Below, piece by piece: positions 25,128 through 34,115 of a DNA stretch of 64,000 bases. Both the position numbers and the translations under genes were made by a program. Position 1 is the first letter of the stretch, and every line of letters starts with the position of its first letter. Where the stretch lies: NCBI RefSeq assembly GCF_009769735.1, contig NZ_WSRO01000002.1, positions 8,171,001 to 8,235,000 of the forward strand, in the 5' to 3' direction. This DNA comes from Streptomyces sp. BA2. Its GTDB lineage: Bacteria; Actinomycetota; Actinomycetes; Streptomycetales; Streptomycetaceae. The notes under the pieces are model-generated. The model was not told the DNA's origin, made no database searches, and saw nothing but the letters and a program-made list of their open reading frames with translations.

Positions 25128-25475
25128 ACGCCCGGCAAGGTCGCGGGCCACTACACGGGCAAGGTCGACTCGTGGGAGGTGGTCAACGAGGCGTTCGAGT
25201 GGGACGGCAGCCGGCGCCAGTCCAACCTCCAGTAGCAGCTCGGCGACGGATGGATCGAGGACGCCTTTCGCACCGCACGAGCGGCCGACCCCAAGGCCAA
25301 GCTCTGCTACAACGACTACGAGCTCGACGTCGGCGGCTCCGGAGCGGCACAGGCCAACGTGTACCGGCAGGTCACTCAGGCGTGCGTGGCCGTCGCCCGG
25401 TGCAACGGCATCACCGTGTGGGGCGTCACCGACAAGTACCCCTGGGCGGCGGTCCTCGCGGCGCTGAAGCAGGCC
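25128..25475 (+). pseudogene. GH10 endo-xylanase relic with in-frame stop
   Basis: Translation gives VAGHYTGKVDSWEVVNEAFE with the GH10 acid/base motif (W-x-V-V-N-E), then DGSRRQSNLQ, a TAG stop at 25233-25235, then QLGDGWIEDAFRTARAADPK, AKLCYNDYELD, and after an apparent internal deletion NVYRQVTQACVAVARCNGIT followed by VWGVTDKYPW. All of these are GH10 hallmarks. The N-terminal half, part of the nucleophile region and the C-terminus are missing. It sits at the head of a xylo-oligosaccharide uptake unit. Bases 24874-25127 hold no recognised gene. Confidence 0.8.
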
Positions 25476-25582
25476 GGCACCGCCCCGGCCCGCGAGGCAC
25501 CGCCCCGCCCCGGGAGGCGGCGCCAACTCGCCTGGCTGGGCACAGGGCTTGACCGGCGCACGGTCGACAGCATGTCCTACGG

Positions 25583-25616
25583 TTTCCGGAAGGCATCCGG
25601 AGGTCTTTCGGATGGC
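25583..25616. promoter_or_regulatory. Candidate operator upstream of LacI gene (TTCCGGAA and TTTCGGAT)
   Basis: The palindrome TTCCGGAA (25584-25591) and the motif TTTCGGAT (25607-25614) lie before the preferred start of the LacI gene. The same two elements, in the other order, occur just before the bxlE-like gene (26796-26816), so both promoters may bind the same repressor. Confidence 0.4.
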
Positions 25617-25637
25617 GAGTCGACGGAGGTGAGGGAC

Positions 25638-26696
25638 GTGGCCGGGGAAGGCGCTCAGCGCAAGGCGACCACGCGGAGCCCGGACGGGCCGGCCAAGGTG
25701 ACGATCACCGAGATCGCGCGGGAGGCCGGGGTCTCGGTCCCGACCGTCTCGCGGGTCGTCAACGGACGATCCGACGTGTCGCCGGCCACCCGCGCCCGGG
25801 TGGAGGATCTGCTGCACCGGCACCGCTACCAGCGCCGCCCGCCTGCGCCCGGCGACCGCGCGGCCCTGCTCGACCTGGTCTTCAACGACCTGGACAGCCC
25901 CTGGGCCGTGGAGATCATCCGCGGCGTCGAGGAGGTCGCGCACGAGGCCGAGGTGGGCACCGTGGTCTCCGCGATCCACGACAGGGCGGGCGCCGCACGG
26001 CAGTGGATGACCAATCTGCGGGCCCGCGCCTCCGACGGCGTCATCCTGGTCACCTCCGTCCTCGAACCCGGTCTCCACGACGAACTGCGGCGCCTGGGCG
26101 TGCCGTTGGTGGTGATCGACCCGGCAGGCTCGCCCGCGACCGAGGCGCCGACGGTCGGCGCCACCAACTGGGCGGGCGGGATGGCGGCGACCGAGCACCT
26201 GCTGGGCCTCGGGCACCGGCGGATCGGGTTCATAGAGGGCCCGCCCCGGCTGCTGTGCTCGCGGGCCAGGCTCGACGGGTACCGGGCCGCGCTCGACGTG
26301 GCGGGCGTGCCGGTCGACGACGAACTGATCGTGCCCGGCGACTTCTACCACGCGTCCGGGTTCACCGGCTGCAACCAGCTCCTTGACCTCGCCGACCCGC
26401 CCACTGCCGTCTTCGCGTCCAGCGACCAGATGGCGCTCGGCGCGATCGAGGCGCTGCGCCGGCGCGGTCTGCGGGTGCCCGAGGACATGAGCGTCGTCGG
26501 CTTCGACGACCTGCCGGAGGTGCGCTGGAGCGCGCCGCCGCTCACCACGGTCCGCCAACCCCTGTCCGACATGGGCAAGTTGGCGGCCCGTGCTGTTCTC
26601 GACCTCGCGCGCTCCGTCGCACCCGCGTCGCCGCGCGTCGAGTTGGCCACGGAACTCGTGGTCAGGGCCAGTACGGCGGCCCCGCGCGACCTGTAG
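25638..26696 (+). CDS. LacI family regulator of the xylo-oligosaccharide unit (BxlR-like)
   Basis: A 352-residue LacI protein: HTH at about 22-43 (TITEIAREAGVSVPTVSRVV), sensor-domain motifs DLVFNDLDSPWAVEIIRGVE, RRIGFIEGPP, AVFASSDQMALGAIE and VVGFDDLPEV. GTG at 25638 is chosen because GGAGG stands eight bases upstream and the candidate operator then falls in the promoter; an ATG at 25572 in the same frame would swallow it. It precedes the importer genes with a long hairpin between, as BxlR precedes bxlEFGA in streptomycetes. Confidence 0.85.
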   Translation: MAGEGAQRKATTRSPDGPAKVTITEIAREAGVSVPTVSRVVNGRSDVSPATRARVEDLLHRHRYQRRPPAPGDRAALLDLVFNDLDSPWAVEIIRGVEEVAHEAEVGTVVSAIHDRAGAARQWMTNLRARASDGVILVTSVLEPGLHDELRRLGVPLVVIDPAGSPATEAPTVGATNWAGGMAATEHLLGLGHRRIGFIEGPPRLLCSRARLDGYRAALDVAGVPVDDELIVPGDFYHASGFTGCNQLLDLADPPTAVFASSDQMALGAIEALRRRGLRVPEDMSVVGFDDLPEVRWSAPPLTTVRQPLSDMGKLAARAVLDLARSVAPASPRVELATELVVRASTAAPRDL

Positions 26697-26711
26697 CGCG
26701 TCGGGCACCCG

Positions 26712-26760
26712 GACGGGGGTGTCAACGTCCCTTTTTGTTAAGGGCGTTGACACCCCCGTC
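26712..26760 (+). terminator. Long hairpin after the LacI gene
   Basis: Perfect 16-bp inverted arms GACGGGGGTGTCAACG (26712-26727) and CGTTGACACCCCCGTC (26745-26760) enclose a second stem CCCTT/AAGGG and a T-rich loop. It starts 15 bp after the LacI stop and would end transcription before the bxlE-like promoter. Confidence 0.8.
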
Positions 26761-26795
26761 TTGTGTCCGTAACTTCCGTGGCCATCTACCGATAG

Positions 26796-26816
26796 TTTTC
26801 GGATCGCTTCCGGAAG
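26796..26816. promoter_or_regulatory. Candidate operator before the bxlE-like gene
   Basis: TTTCGGAT (26797-26804) followed by the perfect 10-bp palindrome CTTCCGGAAG (26807-26816), which also contains the GGAAG ribosome site of the next gene. The elements are shared with the LacI promoter at 25583-25616. Confidence 0.45.
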
Positions 26817-26823
26817 GTGTGCC

Positions 26824-28122
26824 ATGTCAGCCTCCGATCTCTCCCGCCGACGCCTCCTCGGCGCCGCCTCCGCCGCCGGTCTCGGGGCTGCCGCACTCAC
26901 CGCGTGCGGTGGCTCCGACTCCGGTGGCGGGAAGGACAGTTCCGGCCGGACCGTCGTCGAATGGTGGAACATCCAGACCACGGAGCCGTCGAAGACTGTC
27001 TGGCCGGAGCGGGCGAAGGCGTTCGAGGTCAAGAACCCCGATGTGCGCATCAAGCTCGTCACGCTGGAGAACGACGCCTACAAGTCCAAGATGACGGCAC
27101 TGACCAGCTCCGGAAAACTTCCGGACATCTACCACACCTGGGGCGGCGGTGTTCTGCGGCAGCAGATCGACGCGGGCCTCGTCGAGGACCTCACCTTGTC
27201 CGTCGAGCCTCTGGCCGCCACGCTCGTGCCCGCGTCGGTCAAGGCCTACCAGTTCGACAGCAAGACGTACGCTGTGCCGTTCGACATCGGTGCCGTGGGC
27301 TTCTGGTACAACAAGGCGCTCTTCAAGAAGGCCGGTATCGACGCCCTGCCCACCACCTGGGACGGCTATCTCGACACCGTCCAGAAGCTGAAGAGCGCCG
27401 GCATCACGCCCATCGCCCTCGCGGGCAAGGAAAAGTGGCCCGGCATGTACTTCTGGGCGTATCTGTCGATGCGGATCGCCGGGGTCGACGGCATGCAGAA
27501 GGCCGCCGACGCCAAGGACTTCACCGGCGACGACTTCGTCAAGGCGGGCGAGCACCTCAAGGAGCTGGTCGCGCTGGAGCCGTTCCAGAAGGGCTTCCTC
27601 GGCGCCGCCTACTCCACCCCCAACGGCGAGGCCGCCACCATGGGCAACGGCAAGGCCGCCATGGAGCTGATGGGGCAGTGGGCGCCCGTCGTGCAGGCCG
27701 ACGCGGGCAAGGGCATCGGCAAGGACCTCGGCTTCTTCGGCTTCCCCTCGGTGGCCGGCGGCAAGGGAGCCCGCACGGACGTGTTCGGCGGAGGCGGCGG
27801 CTACGCGGTCCGCAAGGGCGCGCCGAAGGCGGCCGTCGACTTCCTGAAGTTCTTCATGACCGCCGAGTCCGACCGCATCCTCGTCTCCAAGGCCAACACG
27901 ATCCCGGTCGTCAAGGACGCCACCAGCGCCCTGACCGACCCCAACCTCAAGGCCGTCTCCGGCATGCTCGGCAAGTCCACCGGGTTCCAGCTCTACCTCG
28001 ACCAGGCCTACCCGCCGGCCGTCGGCCAGGAGGTCAACGACTCCGTCGCCGCGCTCATCGCCGGATCCAAGTCGCCCGAGCAGGTGGCCCGTTCGGTGAC
28101 CCAGGTCGCCAAGAGCCAGTAA
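26824..28122 (+). CDS. bxlE: Xylobiose-type sugar-binding lipoprotein (BxlE-like)
   Basis: A 432-residue family 1 extracellular solute-binding protein. The N-terminus combines a twin-arginine-like SRRRLLG (7-13) with lipobox LTAC (Cys28), so it may be a Tat-exported lipoprotein. VVEWWNIQTTEPSKTVWPER, GKLPDIYHTWGGGVLRQQID, YAVPFDIGAVGFWYNKALF and TTWDGYLDTVQKLK are typical of CUT1 oligosaccharide binders. Order with two permeases, GH3 enzyme and LacI matches the known Streptomyces bxlEFGA xylobiose system; sugar identity is inferred from synteny and the neighbouring xylanase relic. No ATPase is encoded; a shared MsiK-like ATPase elsewhere is usual. Confidence 0.88.
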   Translation: MSASDLSRRRLLGAASAAGLGAAALTACGGSDSGGGKDSSGRTVVEWWNIQTTEPSKTVWPERAKAFEVKNPDVRIKLVTLENDAYKSKMTALTSSGKLPDIYHTWGGGVLRQQIDAGLVEDLTLSVEPLAATLVPASVKAYQFDSKTYAVPFDIGAVGFWYNKALFKKAGIDALPTTWDGYLDTVQKLKSAGITPIALAGKEKWPGMYFWAYLSMRIAGVDGMQKAADAKDFTGDDFVKAGEHLKELVALEPFQKGFLGAAYSTPNGEAATMGNGKAAMELMGQWAPVVQADAGKGIGKDLGFFGFPSVAGGKGARTDVFGGGGGYAVRKGAPKAAVDFLKFFMTAESDRILVSKANTIPVVKDATSALTDPNLKAVSGMLGKSTGFQLYLDQAYPPAVGQEVNDSVAALIAGSKSPEQVARSVTQVAKSQ

Positions 28123-28128
28123 GAGACC

Positions 28129-29118
28129 ATGACGTCGACCTACGTAAAGGACGCGCGGCCCGCCGTCGCCAAGGAGCAGAAGCCCGGCCCCGGCAACCGA
28201 CGCCCGCTCGCCCGCCGCGTCACGGACTGGCTGACCGCCGTCTCCTTCACCCTGCCCGCCCTGATCCTGTTCGGCGCGCTCGTGCTCGCCCCGATCATGT
28301 ACGCGCTGTACGTGAGCCTCTTCAACTGGGGCGGTTTCGGGGCCCCTTCGGACTACACCGGACTCGACAACTACAGCCGCCTCGCCAAGGACCCGGTCTT
28401 CCTCGGCGACCTGTGGCGCGGCCTGCTCCTCGTCGGCTTCTCGGTCCTCGTCCAGCTGCCGTTCGCGCTCGCCATGGCGGTCCTGCTCAATCAGAAGCTG
28501 CGCGGCCGGGCCGTGTACCGGATGCTGTTCTTCGCCCCGTACGTCCTGTCCGAGGTGATCACCGGCGTCCTGTTCTCCATGATCTTCGCGCCGGACGCCG
28601 GGCTCGCCGACAAGGTGCTCGGCGCGGTCGGTCTCGACGGGCTCGGCGGGCTGTGGTTCGCCGACCAGTCGACCGTCATGCCGACTCTGTTCCTCGTGAT
28701 GACGTGGAAGTACTTCGGGTTCCACATGATGCTCTACCTGGCAGGGCTGCAGGGCATCCCGGCCGAACTGCACGAGGCCGCCCGCATCGACGGGGCGGGC
28801 GCCTGGCAGCGCTTCCGGCACATCACCCTGCCGCTGCTCGGACCGACCCTCCGGATCAGCGCGTTCCTGTCGGTCATCGGCGCCATCCAGCTGTTCGACC
28901 TGGTGTGGGTGGTCTCCCAGGGCGGCCCCGACCACGCCTCGGAGACGATGGCCATCACGCTGTTCCAGTTCGGGTTCAAGCGCTACCAGATCGGCTACGC
29001 CAGCGCGATCAGCATCGCGCTCTTCCTCATCAGCCTCGTCTTCGCCCTCGCCTACCAGCGTTTCGTGCTGCGTCGCGACACCGAAGGAGCCCTCACGAAC
29101 ATGCGAGCCACCCGATGA
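28129..29118 (+). CDS. bxlF: CUT1 sugar permease, MalF type (BxlF-like)
   Basis: A 329-residue integral membrane permease with six helices after a 40-residue cytoplasmic start. The EAA loop reads GIPAELHEAARIDGAGAWQR, the site that docks the ATPase. YDLVW-like segment LFDLVWVVSQGGPDHASETM is the usual C-terminal signature. Starts 6 bp after the binding protein and overlaps the second permease by 4 bp. Confidence 0.9.
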   Translation: MTSTYVKDARPAVAKEQKPGPGNRRPLARRVTDWLTAVSFTLPALILFGALVLAPIMYALYVSLFNWGGFGAPSDYTGLDNYSRLAKDPVFLGDLWRGLLLVGFSVLVQLPFALAMAVLLNQKLRGRAVYRMLFFAPYVLSEVITGVLFSMIFAPDAGLADKVLGAVGLDGLGGLWFADQSTVMPTLFLVMTWKYFGFHMMLYLAGLQGIPAELHEAARIDGAGAWQRFRHITLPLLGPTLRISAFLSVIGAIQLFDLVWVVSQGGPDHASETMAITLFQFGFKRYQIGYASAISIALFLISLVFALAYQRFVLRRDTEGALTNMRATR

Positions 29119-29960
29119 CCGCGCCCGACGCGGTGGGCCGCCGCCGCTTCGGCAAGGTGCCCCTGTACGTGATCGTGTGGCTGGTCGGCATCGTCATGGT
29201 GACGCCGCTGCTCTACGCCCTCGTGTCCGGCTTCAAGTCCACCGACCAGCTGTCCAGCAACCCCTTCGGTCTGCCCTCGCCCTGGGTGACGTCCAACTAC
29301 ACGGACATCCTCGCCTCCGGCTCCTTCTGGCGGATGCTCGGTTCGTCCACCCTGATCGCGATCGGGACGACCGTCCTGACGGTGGGGGCCGCCGCCCTCG
29401 CGGCGTTCTCCCTCGCCCGATTCGCCTACCGTGGCCGGGAGTTGCTGTTCACGCTCTTCACGATGGGGCTGATGTTCCCGTTCGCGGTGGCGATCCTGCC
29501 GCTGTTCATCCTGCTGCGCACCTTCGGACTCCTCGACAACCCGTGGGGCGTGATCCTGCCGCAGGCCGCGTTCGGACTGCCCCTCACCATCGTCATCCTG
29601 CGCGGCTTCTTCCGCGAGATCCCCGGCGAACTGGAGGAGGCGGCCACGCTCGACGGCTGCTCCCCGTTCGGCTTCTTCTGGCGGATCCTGCTGCCGATGG
29701 CACGCCCGGCGCTCGGCACCGTCTCCGTACTCGCCGTGGTGACCAGCTGGAACAACTTCCTGCTGCCGCTGCTGGTGTTCAGCAACGAGACCTGGTGGAC
29801 GATCCCCGTCGGTGTCCAGCAGTTCCAAGGGCAGTACGCCGCCGACATCGCCCGCGTCTTCGCCTACCTCGTCCTCGCCATGGTGCCCGCCCTCGCCTTC
29901 TACGCGGTGGCCGAACGGCAGCTGATCGGCGGCATCACGATGGGCGCCACCAAGGGCTGA
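29115..29960 (+). CDS. bxlG: CUT1 sugar permease, MalG type (BxlG-like)
   Basis: A 281-residue inner-membrane permease. The EAA loop is EIPGELEEAATLDGCSPFGF; VTSWNNFLLPLLVFS and the terminal ERQLIGGITMGATKG are MalG-family hallmarks. The ATG at 29115 overlaps the first permease stop; a longer frame through the preceding genes is a shadow. Forms the heteromeric channel with the previous gene product. Confidence 0.9.
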   Translation: MTAPDAVGRRRFGKVPLYVIVWLVGIVMVTPLLYALVSGFKSTDQLSSNPFGLPSPWVTSNYTDILASGSFWRMLGSSTLIAIGTTVLTVGAAALAAFSLARFAYRGRELLFTLFTMGLMFPFAVAILPLFILLRTFGLLDNPWGVILPQAAFGLPLTIVILRGFFREIPGELEEAATLDGCSPFGFFWRILLPMARPALGTVSVLAVVTSWNNFLLPLLVFSNETWWTIPVGVQQFQGQYAADIARVFAYLVLAMVPALAFYAVAERQLIGGITMGATKG

Positions 29961-30010
29961 CCCTCACTCGCACCCAAACCCCCTCGCTGACCCCGCACTT
30001 GAGGAGTTCC

Positions 30011-32338
30011 ATGGTCAAGCCATGGCAGGACACCACCCTGCCCGCCCACGTCAGGGCGGCGGACCTGCTCGCCCGGATGACCGCCGAGGAGAAGGCCGCC
30101 CAACTGTCCAGCGTGTGGCTGGGGGCCGACACCGAAAGACCCGAGGTCGCGCCGGGGCAGCACGCGTACGCGGCCGAAAGCCCCGCCCTCGACGCACTCC
30201 TGCCGCACGGCCTCGGCCAGCTGACCCGCCCCTTCGGCACTGTCCCGGTCGAGCCGGCGACGGGCGTCGCCAGGCTCGCCGCACTGCAGCGACGGATCCG
30301 CGCCGGGAACCGCTTCGGGCTGCCCGCGCTCGCCCACGAGGAGTGCCTGACGGGATTCACCGCCTGGCAGGCGACCATCTTCCCGACACCGCTCTCGTGG
30401 GGCGCCACCTTCGATCCGGCCCTGGTCACCGAGATGGCACAGTCGATCGGTACGTCGATGCGCGCGGCCGGCATCCACCAGGGTCTTGCGCCCGTCCTGG
30501 ACGTCGTACGAGACCCGCGCTGGGGCCGCACCGAGGAGTCCATCGGTGAGGACCCGTACCTGGTGGGCACCATCGGCACCGCCTACGTACGGGGCCTGGA
30601 GGCGGCCGGGATCGTCGCCACCCTCAAGCACTTCGCCGGGTACTCGGCCTCACGCGCGGCCCGCAACCACGCCCCGGCCCCGCTCGGACCGCGCGAACTC
30701 GCCGACGTGATCCTGCCGCCGTTCGAGATGGCGGTACGGGACGGCGGCGCCCGCTCGGTGATGCCCGCCTACAACGACATCGACGGACTTCCCGCTCACG
30801 TCCATACCGTGCTCCTCACCCAACTCCTGCGTGAGACATGGGGGTTCACGGGGACTGTGGTCTCCGACTACTTCGGCGTCTCGCTCCTGGAGTCCGCGCA
30901 CAGGGTCGCGGACTCCACTGAAACCGCCGCCGGTCTGGCGCTCGCGGCCGGCGTCGACGTCGAACTGCCCTCCGTCCGCTGCTTCACCGAAGCCGGCAGC
31001 CTCCCCGTCGAACCGCTCGACCGGGCCGCGCTGCGGGTCCTGGAGCAGAAGTGCGAACTGGGGCTGCTCGACCCCGACTGGGAACCGGTGACCGCGGACA
31101 CCCCCATCGACCTGAACCCCCCTCATATGCGTGAACTGGCAAGGAAGATGGCGCAGGAATCGATCGTCCTGCTCGCCAACGACTCCGGTCTGCTGCCCCT
31201 TGCGGGCGGGCTGCGCATCGCCGTTGCCGGACCGCTCGCCGACGAGCAGGCCGCCATGCTCGGCTGCTACACGTTCCCCCGCCATGTGGGCGTCCATCAC
31301 CCCGAATTCCCTGCGGGCGTCGAAGTCCCCACCTTCGCCGAGGCCCTGCGCACGGAGCTGCCCGACGCCACCTTCGTCGACGACCCGGCACGGGCGGATG
31401 TCTGCCTGGCCGTGGTGGGAGACCGCTCCGGTCTGTTCGGGCGCGGCTCCTCCGGGGAGGGCTGCGACGCGGCGGACCTGGAACTGCCGTACGGCCAGGG
31501 CGCCTTGCTCGACGATGTGCTCGACTCCGGGACGCCGGTCGTCATCGTCGTGCTCAGCGGCCGCCCCTACGCGCTCGGCCGCTGGGCCGACCGGGCAGCC
31601 GCCGTCGTCCAGGCCTTCTTCCCCGGACAGGAGGGCGGCGGCGCGGTCGCCGGCGTGCTGACCGGGCGTGTCGAGCCGTCGGGCCGACTGCCGGTCGGCG
31701 TGCCGCGGACCGCGGGCGGCCAGCCCGCCCCGTATCTCGCACCGCCGCTCGGCCGCCACAGCGGCGCCAGCAATGTGGACCCCACCGCGCTCTACCCGTT
31801 CGGGCACGGCCTGTCCTATACGACCTTCAGCTGGGACGCCCCGCAGTGCGACGCCCCCGAACTGCCCACCGACGGCGAGACGACCCTGCGCCTCACCGTC
31901 CGCAACACCGGTGACCGCCCCGGCACCGAGGTCGTCCAGCTCTACCTCCACGACCCGGTCGGCACCGTAGCCCGCCCCGAGGTCCGGCTCGTCGGCTACG
32001 CCCGCGTCACCCTCGATGCCGGGGCGTCCGCCGAGGTCCACGCCACGTTTCCGGCGGACCTCGCCGCGTACACCGGCGCCGACGGCCGCCGTGTCGTCGA
32101 ACCCGGCGCGCTCGAACTGCGCGTAGCCGCGTCCAGCGAACGCGTCCACCACACTGTCTCCCTCACCCTGACGGGGGCGGAGCGGGAAGTCGGGCACGGG
32201 CGGCGGATGCGGTGCGAGACGCGCGTCAACAATTTCGATGCGGGCACCGAAAGGTTCTTGTCGTCTCAAGGAAACCAGAGGGACTTCTTGGCGTCTCGCT
32301 CGGTGGGCACCGTGTCTTATGCTCCAAGGCATGCGTGA
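30011..32338 (+). CDS. bxlA: GH3 glycosidase, probable beta-xylosidase (BxlA-like)
   Basis: A 775-residue cytoplasmic GH3 enzyme (no signal peptide). Substrate-pocket motifs LKHFAGY (205-211) and NDIDG precede the nucleophile in GTVVSDYFGV (Asp286, SDY rather than SDW). The second alpha/beta domain has LPYGQGALLDDVLD and LSGRPYALG; a fibronectin-like FnIII domain (about 610-720; YPFGHGLSYTTFSW, NTGDRPGTEVVQLYLHDP) closes it. It would hydrolyse imported xylo-oligosaccharides. GAGGAG precedes the ATG. The last 40 or so residues look unconserved and run through the downstream LacI promoter into its first codons, so the ancestral stop may have been lost. Confidence 0.9.
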   Translation: MVKPWQDTTLPAHVRAADLLARMTAEEKAAQLSSVWLGADTERPEVAPGQHAYAAESPALDALLPHGLGQLTRPFGTVPVEPATGVARLAALQRRIRAGNRFGLPALAHEECLTGFTAWQATIFPTPLSWGATFDPALVTEMAQSIGTSMRAAGIHQGLAPVLDVVRDPRWGRTEESIGEDPYLVGTIGTAYVRGLEAAGIVATLKHFAGYSASRAARNHAPAPLGPRELADVILPPFEMAVRDGGARSVMPAYNDIDGLPAHVHTVLLTQLLRETWGFTGTVVSDYFGVSLLESAHRVADSTETAAGLALAAGVDVELPSVRCFTEAGSLPVEPLDRAALRVLEQKCELGLLDPDWEPVTADTPIDLNPPHMRELARKMAQESIVLLANDSGLLPLAGGLRIAVAGPLADEQAAMLGCYTFPRHVGVHHPEFPAGVEVPTFAEALRTELPDATFVDDPARADVCLAVVGDRSGLFGRGSSGEGCDAADLELPYGQGALLDDVLDSGTPVVIVVLSGRPYALGRWADRAAAVVQAFFPGQEGGGAVAGVLTGRVEPSGRLPVGVPRTAGGQPAPYLAPPLGRHSGASNVDPTALYPFGHGLSYTTFSWDAPQCDAPELPTDGETTLRLTVRNTGDRPGTEVVQLYLHDPVGTVARPEVRLVGYARVTLDAGASAEVHATFPADLAAYTGADGRRVVEPGALELRVAASSERVHHTVSLTLTGAEREVGHGRRMRCETRVNNFDAGTERFLSSQGNQRDFLASRSVGTVSYAPRHA
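32233..32252. promoter_or_regulatory. Candidate LacI-type inverted repeat before the second LacI gene
   Basis: TTTCG (32233-32237) and CGAAA (32248-32252) form an inverted repeat with a 10-nt spacer about 80 bp before the LacI start and inside the tail of the GH3 gene. Could be an autoregulatory site; arms are short. Confidence 0.35.
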
Positions 32339-33347
32339 TGACGAGGAGTTCGGCCGCATCACCCTGGCCGAGGTGGCCCAGAAGGCAGGCGTCTCCATTT
32401 CGACAGTTTCGAAAGTGCTCAACGGGCGGCAGGACGTGGCCGCCCCGACCCGGGTCAAGGTGGAGCGACTCCTGGAGACGCACTCCTACCGGCGTACGAC
32501 ACGGGCCTCCCGCGAGGCGCCGCTCATCGAGCTGGTCTTCCACGAGCTGGACAGCATCTGGGCGATGGAGCTGATCCGCGGCGTGGAGAACGTCGCCAAG
32601 GCGCACCGGGCCGGCGTCGTGCTGACCGAGAGCGGCACCCGGCACGCGCCCGCCCCCGACTGGATCGAAGACGTCATGCAGCGCAGGCCGCGCGGCGTGG
32701 TGCTCGTCTTCTCGGCCCTGCCGGCCGAGGTCAAGCAGCGGCTGCGGTCGCGCTCCATCCCGTTCGTCATCGTCGACCCGGCCGGCGACCCCGACCCGGA
32801 CGTACCCTCGGTCGGCTCGGCGAACTGGAACGGGGGGCGGGTCGCCACCCGGCACCTGGTGGACCTCGGACATCGCCGCATCGGGATCATCACGGGGCCC
32901 GACGACATGCTCTGCTCCCACGCCCGCCTCGATGGCTACCGCTCCGCGCTCAGCATGGCGGGCATCGAAGCCGCCCCCGATCTCGTCCGCTACGGCGACT
33001 TCCACGTCAAGGGCGGCTTCGAGCACGCCCTGGAACTCCTCGACCTGCCTGAGCCGCCCACGGCCATCTTCGCGGGGAGTGACCTCCAGGCGCTCGGTGT
33101 CCTGGAGGCGGCCAGGGTCCGCGATCTGCGGGTGCCGCAGGATCTCTCCGTGGTCGGCTACGACGACGTCCCGGTGGCACGCTGGTCGAGCCCGGCCCTG
33201 ACGACGGTGCACCAGCCGCTGCGGGAGATGGCCGAGGAAGCGGTGCAGATCATCATGCGGTTGCGTGACCAGGAACCGGTGACCACACGCATCGAACTGG
33301 CGACGAGCCTCGTCGTCCGCAAGAGCACGGCGCCGCCTGCTTCTTGA
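32331..33347 (+). CDS. Second LacI family regulator of the xylo-oligosaccharide unit
   Basis: A 338-residue LacI protein: [23 protein letters not shown], sensor domain [62 protein letters not shown]. It is clearly related to the LacI at 25638 (shared LDS-WA-E-IRGVE and D-M-L-C-S-x-AR features). The ATG at 32331 gives [15 protein letters not shown]; it overlaps the GH3 stop by 8 bp. Likely controls the same or a related xylan/cellulose set. Confidence 0.87.
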   Translation: MRDDEEFGRITLAEVAQKAGVSISTVSKVLNGRQDVAAPTRVKVERLLETHSYRRTTRASREAPLIELVFHELDSIWAMELIRGVENVAKAHRAGVVLTESGTRHAPAPDWIEDVMQRRPRGVVLVFSALPAEVKQRLRSRSIPFVIVDPAGDPDPDVPSVGSANWNGGRVATRHLVDLGHRRIGIITGPDDMLCSHARLDGYRSALSMAGIEAAPDLVRYGDFHVKGGFEHALELLDLPEPPTAIFAGSDLQALGVLEAARVRDLRVPQDLSVVGYDDVPVARWSSPALTTVHQPLREMAEEAVQIIMRLRDQEPVTTRIELATSLVVRKSTAPPAS

Positions 33348-33359
33348 GCTTCTTGCGGC

Positions 33360-34115
33360 TCAGCGTTCGGGATCCAGCAGGGTGTCCGCGACGGCGCCGT
33401 TCAGGACCTGGTGGGCCACGTCGGAGAGCTTGAGCCGGCGGTTGCGGGCGTACGTCCGCATGCGTGTGAAGGCCTGGTCCGTGCTGCATCCGCGGGAGCT
33501 GGAGAGGTATCCCTTGGCCTGCTCGATGACGATCCGGGATTCCAGGGAGCCCTGGAGCTGTGCGATCTGCGTCTTCTGCCGGTGCATCATCTGCTGGCGG
33601 ATGACGCAGATGGTGGCGGTGTCCGCCAGCGCCTGGGCCAGCCGCAGCTGGGTGTCGTCCAGGGGCCGCGGCAGATCGTGGAGGAGGCTCAGGGCGCCGG
33701 CCACCGTGCCGGTGTCCTGGCAGCGCAGCGGGACCGTCGCGACCGAAGTGAAGCCGAGAAGCAGGGCACGCGGCGTGAAGCGGGGCCACCGTACGCAGGC
33801 GGCTTCGACGTCCAGCCGGAGTTCGGAGACGTGAGACTGGGAGTGACAGAGGTCCCGGCACGGACCCTCGTCGCATTCGAGGCCGAACAGCTCCAGAGCG
33901 TGGGTGTACTCGTCGGAGGCCACCACCTCCACGACCTGGCCGTGCGGAACGTTCAGCAGGACCCCGGCCGCCGAGACGTCCAGCAGGTCCACGCAGTGTT
34001 CGGTCAGTGTGCGCAGGACATCGGTCACGCTCACCTCCCGCGTCAAGGGGGCAGCGAGATCCACGAACGCGGACGCCAGCCGTTCCTCGCGCCGCCTCTC
34101 GGACATGGCGGTCAT
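33360..34115 (-). CDS. GAF-ANTAR RNA-binding regulator
   Basis: A 251-residue protein with a GAF domain (about 15-165: VDLLDVSAAGVLLNVPHGQV, LGFTSVATVPLRC, LRLAQALADTATICVI) and a C-terminal ANTAR domain (LESRIVIEQAKGYLSSSRGC, AFTRMRTYARNRRLKLSDVA). ANTAR proteins bind paired hexaloop RNA hairpins to prevent transcription termination. The ATG at 34115 has GGGAGAG upstream; an in-frame longer version begins in a region without ribosome site. No target hairpins were identified nearby. Confidence 0.88.
   Translation of the reverse strand: MTAMSERRREERLASAFVDLAAPLTREVSVTDVLRTLTEHCVDLLDVSAAGVLLNVPHGQVVEVVASDEYTHALELFGLECDEGPCRDLCHSQSHVSELRLDVEAACVRWPRFTPRALLLGFTSVATVPLRCQDTGTVAGALSLLHDLPRPLDDTQLRLAQALADTATICVIRQQMMHRQKTQIAQLQGSLESRIVIEQAKGYLSSSRGCSTDQAFTRMRTYARNRRLKLSDVAHQVLNGAVADTLLDPER

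Noticed and set aside
24870..27062. 730-codon minus open frame over the LacI and bxlE region
   Set aside because: Composition is shadow-like (Arg/Gly/Asp/Val runs, no motifs) and it opposes well-supported genes.
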